From JBKHYG01 sp046565595 (GTDB lineage Bacteria > Actinomycetota > AC-67): a stretch of DNA of 8,802 bases. Below the pieces are notes generated by a model. That model did no database searches, had not been told where the DNA came from, and was given only the letters and a program-made list of their open reading frames with translations. The stretch spans positions 1-8,802 of the forward strand of contig JBKHYG010000072.1 of assembly GCA_046565595.1 (NCBI GenBank), in the 5' to 3' direction. The translations under genes and the position numbers were made by a program. Of this stretch, positions 1-7,918 are shown piece after piece; position 1 is the stretch's first letter, and every line of letters starts with the position of its first letter.

Positions 1-34
1 CCGAAGCCCCCGCAACAAGGGGGCCTCGCTTCGG
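1..34 (-). terminator. Intrinsic terminator after the tRNA cluster
   Basis: Read on the minus strand, CCGAAG (34-29) pairs with CTTCGG (6-1), and inside it CCCCC (23-19) pairs with GGGGG (11-7). The loop is 7 nt and there is a 5-nt bulge on the 5' side. This GC-rich hairpin directly follows tRNA-His and is the natural end of the minus-strand tRNA transcript. The U-tract, if any, lies outside the window. The outermost base pair uses the discriminator base C73 of tRNA-His (position 34), so tRNA processing and the hairpin slightly overlap. Confidence 0.75.
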
Positions 35-109
35 GTGGCGTAGGGGACTTGAACCCCCGACCCCTGGCACCACAAGCCAGTGCTCTAACCGGGCTGAGCT
101 AACGCCACC
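34..109 (-). tRNA. tRNA-His (anticodon GTG)
   Basis: A complete cloverleaf is readable on the minus strand. The acceptor stem GTGGCGT/ACGCCAC is followed by D stem GCTC/GAGC, anticodon stem CTGGC/GCCAG with anticodon GTG at 73-71, and a T arm GGGGG-TTCAAGT-CCCCT. The extra G at -1 (position 109) and the opposing C73 (position 34) are both encoded, the hallmark identity pair of bacterial tRNA-His. The 3' CCA is not encoded (the next bases read CGA), so CCA must be added by nucleotidyltransferase. It is the last gene of the four-tRNA cluster, immediately before a terminator. Confidence 0.96.
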
Positions 110-162
110 ATGAACGCGGGAAGGGTACCACGGCGCAGATCGCGATATGTGCCGGATCTAGG

Positions 163-235
163 CGCGCCCGGGAGGACTCGAACCCCCGACCAACGGCTTA
201 GAAGGCCGCCGCTCTTCCAGCTGAGCTACGGGCGC
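163..235 (-). tRNA. tRNA-Arg (anticodon TCT)
   Basis: A full cloverleaf is seen on the minus strand. The acceptor stem is GCGCCCG/CGGGCGC with discriminator G73, the D stem GCTC/GAGC, and the T arm GGGGG-TTCGAGT-CCTCC. The anticodon arm is GCGGC/GCCGT (closing G-T wobble) with loop CTTCTAA and anticodon TCT at 202-200. It reads AGA (and AGG by wobble), rare arginine codons in GC-rich genomes. CCA is not encoded; the bases after G73 are CCT. It is 53 nt from tRNA-His with no clear promoter between, so the two are probably cotranscribed. Confidence 0.96.
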
Positions 236-261
236 CAGTGACGACAAGGGTAGTCGGGGAG

Positions 262-335
<74 letters not shown>

Positions 336-364
336 ACGGCCCGTTACGAACCGACAGGTCTGGC

Positions 365-393
365 ATCCTATGACACGGGACGCGGCAGGTCAG
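365..393 (-). promoter_or_regulatory. Possible internal promoter for tRNA-Gly/Arg/His
   Basis: On the minus strand, CTGACC (393-388) and TAGGAT (370-365) are separated by 17 nt, with 4/6 matches to each sigma70-type consensus. Initiation would fall about 20-25 nt upstream of tRNA-Gly. The 85-nt gap between tRNA-Pro and tRNA-Gly is the largest in the cluster, leaving room for a second start. Such matches are easy to find by chance, so this is only a candidate. Confidence 0.3.
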
Positions 394-398
394 GCCGT

Positions 399-425
399 AG
401 ATATGGTCAACTGGCAGATATGGTC
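399..425. repeat. 10-bp direct repeat at the tRNA-Pro 3' end
   Basis: AGATATGGTC occurs at 399-408 and again at 416-425. The second copy contains the discriminator, CCA end and last acceptor base of tRNA-Pro (minus strand GACCATATCT). The copy lies 17 nt downstream in the tRNA transcript. It may be a small duplication of the tRNA 3' end, as left by local slippage or an old integration event. It is too short to call an attachment site. Confidence 0.5.
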
Positions 426-498
426 GGGGCGGCCGGATTCGAACCGGCGGCCTCCTGCTCCCAAAGCAGGCGCGCTAACCAAGCTGCGCTACGCCCCG
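421..498 (-). tRNA. tRNA-Pro (anticodon TGG)
   Basis: A full cloverleaf is seen on the minus strand. The acceptor stem CGGGGCG/CGCCCCG opens with the C1-G72 pair typical of bacterial tRNA-Pro. The D stem is GCGC/GCGC, the anticodon stem CCTGC/GCAGG with anticodon TGG at 463-461, and the T arm GCCGG-TTCGAAT-CCGGC. Discriminator A73 is followed by an encoded CCA (423-421). It is the first gene of the tRNA cluster, about 30 nt downstream of the predicted start of the TATAAT promoter. Confidence 0.96.
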
Positions 499-505
499 TT
501 CGTCC

Positions 506-519
506 GGCCTTGTCAGGCC
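506..519. other. Small inverted repeat in the tRNA leader / tig promoter
   Basis: GGCCT (506-510) and AGGCC (515-519) form a perfect inverted repeat around a 4-nt loop. In the tRNA transcript it would be a leader hairpin between the start site and tRNA-Pro, perhaps used in 5' processing. On the plus strand it overlaps the candidate -35 of tig, so it could equally be an operator half-site pair. With 5-bp arms, chance is a real possibility. Confidence 0.35.
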
Positions 520-538
520 ACCGAACGCTGGCGATTAT
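510..538 (+). promoter_or_regulatory. Candidate tig promoter
   Basis: TTGTCA (510-515; 5/6 match to TTGACA) is followed after 17 nt by GATTAT (533-538; 4/6 match to TATAAT). This would start transcription near 545 and give a leader of roughly 37 nt before the tig start. The -10 overlaps the minus-strand TATAAT of the tRNA promoter. An alternative -10, TATAGG at 536-541, has a 20-nt spacer and fits less well. Confidence 0.45.
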
Positions 539-539
539 A
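534..539 (-). promoter_or_regulatory. -10 element of the tRNA operon promoter
   Basis: The minus strand reads a perfect TATAAT here, about 36 nt upstream of tRNA-Pro, which suits a start near 527. The -35 region (about 557-562, GGTCGG) is a poor match to TTGACA, so this promoter would depend on its -10 or an activator. It is the best match to a stable-RNA promoter near the cluster. Confidence 0.65.
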
Positions 540-570
540 GGATGCGCCTCCCTCCGCCGACCGCTTACCT

Positions 571-576
571 AGGAAG
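571..576 (+). promoter_or_regulatory. Ribosome binding site fixing the TTG start of tig
   Basis: AGGAAG lies 5 nt upstream of the TTG at 582. No ATG or GTG in the same frame lies closer to a Shine-Dalgarno sequence, and the protein from this TTG begins at the usual trigger-factor N-terminus. Confidence 0.65.
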
Positions 577-581
577 ACCTG

Positions 582-1928
582 TTGAACACAACCGTAGAAC
601 GCCAGGATGGCGCCACCTTGAAGGTCACGATCGAGGCCACGGCCGAGGAGGTCGCGCCTGCATTGAAACGGGCGGTCGAGGATCTGGGCCGCCGCGTCAA
701 GATCCCCGGCTTCCGGGCGGGCAAGGCCCCTCGGAAGGTCCTGGAGGGTCGGGTCGGACGCGACGCGCTGAAGGATCAGGTGGTCCAACTCGCGATCCCC
801 GATCTGCTCGGCAAGGCGGTCGAGGAGGAAGGTATCTCTTCGATCAGCCAGCCTCAGGTCAATGTGACCTCCTACGAACTCGATTCGGACCTGACCTTCG
901 AAGCGACCCTCGAGGTGAAGCCCGAGATCCCGGAACCGAACTACTCGATCCTTCATGTCGAGGTTCCCTCGACCGAGGCGACCGAAGAGGAGATCAGCGA
1001 ACAACTCTCGCGCATCCAGGACAGGTTCGCGACGGTGGAGCCCGTCGATCGGGCGGCCGCGCGCGGCGATCTGGTACGGATCGACATCACGACCACCGTC
1101 GATGATCAGACCCCGGAGGCTCTGCAAGCGACCGACCAGCTCTATCCGCTCGGGCAGGGTCAGCCGATCCCCGATCTGGATGATCACCTCCAGGGCGAGA
1201 AGGCGGGCAGCGTGGTCGAGTTCGAGACGAAGTTGCCGGAGAACCTCGGAGAGTTCGGGGGCAAGGACGCGACGGTCAAGGTGATGGTCAAAGAGGTCAA
1301 CCAGAAGATCGTTCCAGACCTCGACGACTCGTTCGCCAGCGATGCGAGCGAGTTCGACACCTTGGAAGAACTCAAGGCCGACATCTCCCAGAAGATCCGC
1401 GAGGTCAAGGAGCAGCAGTCCAAGCAACTGATCCGCTCGACGCTGCTCGACCAGGCGGTCAACGACACCGACTTCAGCGTCCCCCAGTCGATGATCATGC
1501 GGGAGATGGCGTTCCGGCTGCAGCGGTTCGAACAGAACCTGCAGCAGAACGGCCTCACCCTCGAGCAGTACCTGCAAGAGGGCGGATATACCGAGGAACA
1601 GGTCGAACAGGATCTTCGCAAGCAGAGCGAACAGCAGATGCGAGCGATGCTGCTCCTGGAATCGATCGCCGAGCGGGAAGGTTTCAAACTCGACCAGGAG
1701 GAACTGGCCGCGGAGATGACTCAACATGCCCAGGCCATGAGGCTGAACCAGGAGCAGGCCAAGCGATTCTTCTCCGACCAAGACCAGGTTCTCCAGGTGG
1801 CCGGTGATATCATCCGCCGCAAGGCGCTTGACCACCTGGTCGAACGCGCCGGATACGGTGAAGATGCCGCCGTCGAAGCCGACCGCACCGACGGCGGCGA
1901 CGACGACGGCGACGAGGAGAACGCATGA
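582..1928 (+). CDS. tig: Trigger factor, ribosome-associated chaperone
   Basis: This 448-residue protein is a close match in length and layout to bacterial trigger factor, which binds ribosomal protein L23 at the exit tunnel and shields nascent chains. The N-terminal ribosome-binding domain carries the signature GFRAGKAP at residues 43-50. A central FKBP-like prolyl isomerase domain spans about 156-240, followed by a helical C-terminal chaperone domain (about 245-425) that opens with PDLDDSFA. The isomerase loop reads QPIPDLDD where E. coli has a GMIPGFED-type motif, so catalytic isomerase activity may be weak (inference). The last 20 residues form a strongly acidic Asp/Glu/Gly tail, common in actinobacterial versions. 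Translation starts at TTG behind AGGAAG. The stop overlaps the clpP start as ATGA, so the two are probably translationally coupled in a protein quality-control operon. Confidence 0.95.
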   Translation: MNTTVERQDGATLKVTIEATAEEVAPALKRAVEDLGRRVKIPGFRAGKAPRKVLEGRVGRDALKDQVVQLAIPDLLGKAVEEEGISSISQPQVNVTSYELDSDLTFEATLEVKPEIPEPNYSILHVEVPSTEATEEEISEQLSRIQDRFATVEPVDRAAARGDLVRIDITTTVDDQTPEALQATDQLYPLGQGQPIPDLDDHLQGEKAGSVVEFETKLPENLGEFGGKDATVKVMVKEVNQKIVPDLDDSFASDASEFDTLEELKADISQKIREVKEQQSKQLIRSTLLDQAVNDTDFSVPQSMIMREMAFRLQRFEQNLQQNGLTLEQYLQEGGYTEEQVEQDLRKQSEQQMRAMLLLESIAEREGFKLDQEELAAEMTQHAQAMRLNQEQAKRFFSDQDQVLQVAGDIIRRKALDHLVERAGYGEDAAVEADRTDGGDDDGDEENA

Positions 1929-2569
1929 GCGACTATCGCAACTACCTGGTCCCGACCGTCGTCGAGCAGACGAACCGGGGCGAACGCGCCTACGACATCT
2001 ACTCGCGCCTGCTGAAGGAACGCATCATCATCCTCGGCACCCCGATCGATGATCAGGTCGCAAACCTGATCGTCGCGCAGCTCCTGCACCTCGAGAGCGA
2101 AGATCCGACCAAGGACATCTCGCTGTATATCAACTCGCCAGGTGGCCAGGTGTACGCGGGCATGGCCATCTACGACACGATGCAGTACATCCGTCCCGAG
2201 GTGTCGACCATGGTGTTCGGCATGGCGATGAGCATGGGCGCGATCCTGCTGGCCGGCGGCGCAGCGGGTAAGCGGTTCGCGCTACCCAACTCGAAGATCA
2301 TGATCCACCAGGGGTCCGCAGGCTTCCAGGGCACACCGACCGATATCGACATCCACGCGCGCGAGGTCCTATCGCTGCGGCAGCGGATGGCAGAGATCCT
2401 CTCCCAGCATTGCAACCGCGATGTGGAGCAGGTCCACAAGGACATCGATCGCGACTACTACATGACCGCGACGGAAGGCAAGGAGTACGGCCTGGTCGAC
2501 GAGATCATCGTTGACCGCCGCGCACAGGAAGAGATGGCTAAGGTTCAGGGCGTCTCGAACAGCGGTTGA
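1925..2569 (+). CDS. clpP: ATP-dependent Clp protease proteolytic subunit
   Basis: This 214-residue serine protease forms the tetradecameric chamber that degrades substrates fed by ClpX. The catalytic triad is visible with family-standard spacing: Ser103 in AMSMG, His128 in MIHQ and Asp177 in DIDRDYY. The 25- and 49-residue gaps match E. coli ClpP. The oxyanion/handle segment NSPGG (70-74) is present, and the N-terminus YLVPTVVEQT fits a short propeptide plus mature start. The residue two after the catalytic His is Gly (HQG) instead of the frequent Pro (HQP). The gene starts at ATG overlapping the tig stop by 4 nt and is followed by clpX after 39 nt. Only one clpP is present, unlike the tandem clpP1-clpP2 of Mycobacterium and Streptomyces. 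A second copy elsewhere in the genome cannot be excluded. Confidence 0.96.
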   Translation: MSDYRNYLVPTVVEQTNRGERAYDIYSRLLKERIIILGTPIDDQVANLIVAQLLHLESEDPTKDISLYINSPGGQVYAGMAIYDTMQYIRPEVSTMVFGMAMSMGAILLAGGAAGKRFALPNSKIMIHQGSAGFQGTPTDIDIHAREVLSLRQRMAEILSQHCNRDVEQVHKDIDRDYYMTATEGKEYGLVDEIIVDRRAQEEMAKVQGVSNSG

Positions 2570-2570
2570 T

Positions 2571-2583
2571 GCGCTGCTAGCGC
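2571..2583 (+). other. Short hairpin in the clpP-clpX gap
   Basis: GCGCT (2571-2575) and AGCGC (2579-2583) form a 5-bp stem with a 3-nt loop, right after the clpP stop. No U-run follows, so it is not a terminator. It could be a mild mRNA processing or stability element, or chance. Confidence 0.3.
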
Positions 2584-2593
2584 GTCGCCCGAG

Positions 2594-2599
2594 AGGAAG
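2594..2599 (+). promoter_or_regulatory. Ribosome binding site for the GTG start of clpX
   Basis: AGGAAG lies 9 nt before the GTG at 2609. A nearer GTG at 2599 is out of frame. The protein from 2609 begins with the family-typical short lead into the CSFCGKSQ zinc finger, which supports this start. Confidence 0.7.
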
Positions 2600-2608
2600 T
2601 GGTTTCCG

Positions 2609-3874
<1,266 letters not shown>

Positions 3875-3933
3875 ACCTGCCCGCACATGGGGCGAACGCA
3901 TCGCATCCGACCACCAGCGACCGTAGGCTTCAG

Positions 3934-3965
3934 CCGGGACCTCAAGGGGGTCCCGGTCTTCGTTT
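3934..3965 (+). terminator. Rho-independent terminator between clpX and valS
   Basis: CCGGGACC (3934-3941) pairs perfectly with GGTCCCGG (3949-3956) around a 7-nt loop. The pyrimidine/U-rich tail TCTTCGTTT follows. It most simply ends the tig-clpP-clpX transcript, but the valS start is only 18 nt beyond the tail. It could instead attenuate read-through into valS. No T-box consensus (AGGGTGGNACCGCG-like) is seen in the 109-nt gap. Confidence 0.7.
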
Positions 3966-3983
3966 GACCCAGGAGATCAGCAG

Positions 3984-6608
3984 ATGACGGACCTGCCCAA
4001 GCATTACGACCCCAAGGCGGTGGAATCCCCGCGCTACGAGCGTTGGGAAGCCGAAGGTCGCTTCGCGCCCTCGGGTAAGGGCGAACCCTTCTGCATCGTG
4101 CTTCCACCGCCCAATGTGACGGGAGTCCTTCATCTCGGTCATGCCCTGGATCACTCGATCCAGGATGCGCTGATCCGTCGCGCCCGGATGCTCGGCCGGA
4201 ACACGCTCTGGCTGCCAGGCACCGACCATGCCGGCATCGCTACCCAGAATGTCGTGGAGCGTCAGATCGCCGATGAGGGCAGGTCGCGTCACGACCTCGG
4301 TCGAGAAGGGTTCATCCAGCGGGTCTGGGAATGGAAAGAGCAGAGCGGCGGCGACATCACGAGACAGATGCGGCGCTTGGGCGACAGCGTCGATTGGTCC
4401 AGGGAACGCTTCACCATGGACGAGGGACTCTCGCGGGCCGTTCGCGAGATCTTCGTCCGGCTCTTCGAAGACGACATCATCTTCCGGGGGGAACGCATCA
4501 CGAACTGGTGCGTGCGATGCCGCAGTGCGATCAGCGACATCGAGGTGGAACACCAAGAGGTGGACGGCGAACTGGTCCAACTGACATACCCGCTGATCGA
4601 CGGTTCCGGGGGGATAACCATCGCGACGACGCGCGTCGAGACGATGCTCGCCGATAGCGCGGTGGCCGTACATCCATCAGACGAGCGCTATAAGGGGCTG
4701 GTCGGGAAGATGGTCAGGCTGCCGCTCGTGGGGCGGGAGATACCGATCATCGCCGATGAGGCGGTGGAATCCGACTTCGGCACCGGAGCGCTGAAGGTGA
4801 CACCCGCGCATGATCAGCTCGACTTCGAGATCGGGCAGCGGCATGACCTCGAGGCGCCGAGCGCGGTCGACCTCGAAGGGAACATCACCGAGATCGGCGG
4901 TTCCTTCGCTGGGATGGAGCGATCTGAGGCCCGCAAGGCGATCCTCGATGCGCTCCGCGCCGAAGGCGTGGTCGGCGAGGAACAGCGTCCGTTCTTGCAC
5001 CCGGTCGGTCACTGTTCGCGCTGCCAGACCGAGATCGAGCCGCTGCTTAGCGAACAGTGGTTCGTGCGCGCGGCGGAACTCGCGGACCGAGCGAACGCTG
5101 CCATCCGCAGCGGCGAGACCCGATTCGTGCCGGAACGATACGAGCGCAACTACTTCGATTGGATGGGTGACGCTCGAGACTGGTGCATCAGCAGGCAACT
5201 CTGGTGGGGGCACCGGATCCCCGTATGGACCTGCGAGCTAGGACACCAACTCGCTTACAGAGAGGATCCGACCGAGTGCCGTGAGTGCGGCAACACCAAC
5301 CTCGAGCAGGATCCCGATGTCTTGGACACCTGGTTCAGTTCGGCCCTCTGGCCGTTCTCGACCTTGGGTTGGCCCGAGCAGACCGAGGACCTCGAGACCT
5401 GGTATCCAACGACGGTCCTGGTGACCGGGTACGACATCATCACCTTCTGGGTCTCTCGGATGATGATGATGGGTTGCTATGCGATGGGCAAGGCGCCGTT
5501 CGCGACGGTACTGATCCACGGGATGGTACGCGACGGGCATGGCAAGAAGATGTCGAAGTCGTTCGGCAACACGCTCGATCCTCTGGACCTGATCGACCGT
5601 TACGGAGCTGACGCTCTGAGGATGACGCTGATCCGTGGGGCGACGCTTGGGAGCGATGTCCCGCTCGATGAGAAGTGGATCGAAGGCGACCGGAACTTCT
5701 GTACCAAGCTCTGGAACCTGGCGCGGTTCCTGATGATGCAGCGATCACCGGGGCACCCGGACCTGCCCCCGAAGGAACGCCTGACGCTGGCAGACAGGTG
5801 GATCCTGGCGCGGCTGGACACACTGATCGAGCAGAGCGAACAACTGTGGGAGCAGCACGATCTCGCACATGCGGCTCAGCTGGCACGAGCGTTCGCCTGG
5901 GACGAGTTCGCGGACTGGGCCGTCGAATGGGGCAAGGGGCGGCTCTACTCCGACGACCCGGCATCCAAGCAGGACCAGGCTGCCGTACTCGCGTTCGTGT
6001 TCGAACAGACGCTGCGCCTGTTGCATCCCTTCATGCCGTTCATCACCGAAGAGCTCTGGACCACGCTTACCGGCGGTGACACGATCATGGACCAGCCATG
6101 GCCTCGAGCCACGGGTGACCGCGATGATCGAGCCGAGGAGGAGTTCGATCTCGCTCGCTCGGTGATCGTCGCGCTCCGACGCTTCAAAGCTGACCATGAG
6201 ATCGCGCCTTCCATCAAGCCTGACGCGACGGCTGTCATCCCCGATGATGCCGACCGCGGTGTCCTGGATGCCGAGATGGAGCGGGTGCGTGCACTGGGCG
6301 GTTGGGGTGACCTACTGCTCAGCTCATCCGAGCCCGAGGTCGATGGAGCCACGGCTCGCCTCGTGCTTCCAGGAGCGGCGGTACTCGTTCCCCTGGAAGG
6401 GCTCCTAGACATCGCCGAAGAGAGGACCCGGTTGTCCCGGCAGAAGCAGAAGCATGCAGACGAGATCTCGCGTATCGAAGGCAAGCTCTCCAACGAAGCG
6501 TTCGTCTCTAGGGCGCCCAAGGAAGTCGTCGAGACGCAACGCCAACGGCTATCCGAAGAGCAGGACCTGCTTCGCCGGATCGAAGCGGCCCTGGCGGACC
6601 TGGCATGA
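3984..6608 (+). CDS. valS: Valyl-tRNA synthetase (class Ia)
   Basis: This 874-residue cytoplasmic enzyme charges tRNA-Val, and its length is close to that of compact bacterial ValRS. The Rossmann fold begins with PPPNVTGVLHLGHAL, holding the HIGH-type motif HLGH at 50-53. The CP1 editing domain, which hydrolyses mischarged Thr-tRNA-Val, shows TTRVET at 215-220 and GTGALKVTPAHD at 266-277. The second signature KMSKS is at 522-526, after FWVSRMMMMG. An anticodon-binding helical domain follows, then a charged C-terminal coiled-coil arm (about 800-874) typical of ValRS and absent from IleRS. Cys pairs (CVRC, CSRC, CREC) resemble metal-binding knuckles of the family. It starts at ATG with AGGAG 8 nt upstream, just after a terminator-like hairpin. 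The stop overlaps folC as ATGA, implying coupled translation. Confidence 0.97.
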   Translation: MTDLPKHYDPKAVESPRYERWEAEGRFAPSGKGEPFCIVLPPPNVTGVLHLGHALDHSIQDALIRRARMLGRNTLWLPGTDHAGIATQNVVERQIADEGRSRHDLGREGFIQRVWEWKEQSGGDITRQMRRLGDSVDWSRERFTMDEGLSRAVREIFVRLFEDDIIFRGERITNWCVRCRSAISDIEVEHQEVDGELVQLTYPLIDGSGGITIATTRVETMLADSAVAVHPSDERYKGLVGKMVRLPLVGREIPIIADEAVESDFGTGALKVTPAHDQLDFEIGQRHDLEAPSAVDLEGNITEIGGSFAGMERSEARKAILDALRAEGVVGEEQRPFLHPVGHCSRCQTEIEPLLSEQWFVRAAELADRANAAIRSGETRFVPERYERNYFDWMGDARDWCISRQLWWGHRIPVWTCELGHQLAYREDPTECRECGNTNLEQDPDVLDTWFSSALWPFSTLGWPEQTEDLETWYPTTVLVTGYDIITFWVSRMMMMGCYAMGKAPFATVLIHGMVRDGHGKKMSKSFGNTLDPLDLIDRYGADALRMTLIRGATLGSDVPLDEKWIEGDRNFCTKLWNLARFLMMQRSPGHPDLPPKERLTLADRWILARLDTLIEQSEQLWEQHDLAHAAQLARAFAWDEFADWAVEWGKGRLYSDDPASKQDQAAVLAFVFEQTLRLLHPFMPFITEELWTTLTGGDTIMDQPWPRATGDRDDRAEEEFDLARSVIVALRRFKADHEIAPSIKPDATAVIPDDADRGVLDAEMERVRALGGWGDLLLSSSEPEVDGATARLVLPGAAVLVPLEGLLDIAEERTRLSRQKQKHADEISRIEGKLSNEAFVSRAPKEVVETQRQRLSEEQDLLRRIEAALADLA

Positions 6609-7918
6609 CGAGCAGGGCAGATGTCGAGGCCGCGTTAGCCGAGCGAACCAACTTCGAGAAGACCGGCCAACTGCGCACTCCAACCTTGGAACGCATGACC
6701 TTCCTGGCCGATGTGTTGGGGTCGCCGCAGGAAGCCTTCGGGGTCATAGCGATCACAGGCACCAACGGGAAGTCGACCGCCGCGCTAGCGGCTTCTGCGG
6801 TTCTGTCTGCCGCCGGGTTGACCGTCGGCACCTACACCTCGCCACATGTGTCTCGGATCACTGAGAGGATCCGCTACGACCTCGACCCCATCGATGATGA
6901 CGCTTTCGTCGAAGCCTGGAGGGAACTCGGACCGATCCTGGAGTTCTGCGATTCGCAGGTAGGCCAGATCTCTTGGTTCGAAGCCATGACCGGGCTGGGG
7001 CTGCTGATATTCGCCGACAGAGGAGTGGATGTAGCCGTCATGGAGGTCGGCATGGGTGGCAGTTGGGACGCGACCAACATCGCGGACGCGCAGGTTGCGC
7101 TGGCCCTCCCGGTCGGTCACGATCACGCGGTGCTAGGCGCCACTCCTGCCGAGAAGGCGGTCGAGAAGGCGGGCATCATCAAGGAGGGCTCGTCCCTGGT
7201 CCTGTCCTCGCAGCCCGAAGAAGGCGTGAGGGAGGTGTTCCTTTCTCGTGCTGCCGAGCTGGATGTTCCAGTCATCGAGGAGGGTGATTCCTGGGGTCTC
7301 GAAGAAGCCAAGCTTGCGTTGGCTGGGCAGTCGCTGTCGCTCACCATCGGCGGTGAGCGCTACGACGAGATCTTCCTGCCGATGTTCGGGACACATGTTG
7401 CGCACTCGGCTGTGGCGGGGTTGACCGCAGGAGCGACCTTCCTCGCTGGCGAGGAGACCCTGGATGAGGACCTGATCAGCGAAGCGGCTGGCCGCGTTCG
7501 GCTGCCTGGACGCATGGAGGTCCTGCGACGCAAGCCGCTCGTGTTGGTCGACGGGGCACACAACGAGGAAGCGACCCACGCCTTGGCCACCGCCCTGCCG
7601 GTCACCTTCAGGTACGACCAACTGAGGCTGGTCGTAGGTGCCATGGCTGACAAGGATCTTCCGAAACTCTTGAGGCCGCTTGCGTTGTTGGCTGACGAGA
7701 TCATCTGCACTCGGGTCGATTGGCCCCGCGCAGCCGATCCCGAGATGTTGGCAGAGGTGATCAGAGCACAAGGGATCTCGGAGGTCCGGGTCGTCGGTTC
7801 TCCGAGAGACGCGATCGGGATCGCGCTCGAGCACTCGAGGGAGTCAGACGCCGTGCTGATCGCCGGATCGCTGTACCTGGCTGGCGACGCTCGCGAGGTC
7901 CTGGCTGGTGGAGATTGA
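6605..7918 (+). CDS. folC: Folylpolyglutamate synthase / dihydrofolate synthase
   Basis: This 437-residue Mur-ligase-family enzyme adds glutamate to folates and, in many bacteria, also makes dihydrofolate from dihydropteroate; the length is typical. Motifs: ATP-binding P-loop TGTNGKST at 51-58, SPHVSRITERI at 79-89, EVGMGGSWDATN at 147-158, and the GHDHAVLGAT/EKAGIIK block at 171-193. The last block includes Lys188, the likely carbamylated Lys. PGRMEVL at 301-307 and DGAHN at 316-320 follow. EVGMGG.WDATN resembles actinobacterial FolC more than the EVGLGGRLDATN form. The usual Pro after DGAHN is Glu here. Whether the enzyme has one or both activities cannot be told from sequence. It starts at ATG overlapping the valS stop by 4 nt and shares TGATG with the next gene, so it sits mid-operon. 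Confidence 0.94.
   Translation: MTSRADVEAALAERTNFEKTGQLRTPTLERMTFLADVLGSPQEAFGVIAITGTNGKSTAALAASAVLSAAGLTVGTYTSPHVSRITERIRYDLDPIDDDAFVEAWRELGPILEFCDSQVGQISWFEAMTGLGLLIFADRGVDVAVMEVGMGGSWDATNIADAQVALALPVGHDHAVLGATPAEKAVEKAGIIKEGSSLVLSSQPEEGVREVFLSRAAELDVPVIEEGDSWGLEEAKLALAGQSLSLTIGGERYDEIFLPMFGTHVAHSAVAGLTAGATFLAGEETLDEDLISEAAGRVRLPGRMEVLRRKPLVLVDGAHNEEATHALATALPVTFRYDQLRLVVGAMADKDLPKLLRPLALLADEIICTRVDWPRAADPEMLAEVIRAQGISEVRVVGSPRDAIGIALEHSRESDAVLIAGSLYLAGDAREVLAGGD

Noticed and set aside
513..1835. 440-codon open frame on the minus strand opposite tig
   Set aside because: It is a GC-rich antisense shadow of a well-supported trigger factor gene. Its translation is a Leu/Arg/Asp-rich string with no recognisable motif, and it runs into the tRNA promoter region.
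3875..3983. T-box riboswitch controlling valS
   Set aside because: The gap is short and lacks the conserved T-box sequence and a specifier-loop stem. Only a simple hairpin with a U-rich tail is seen.
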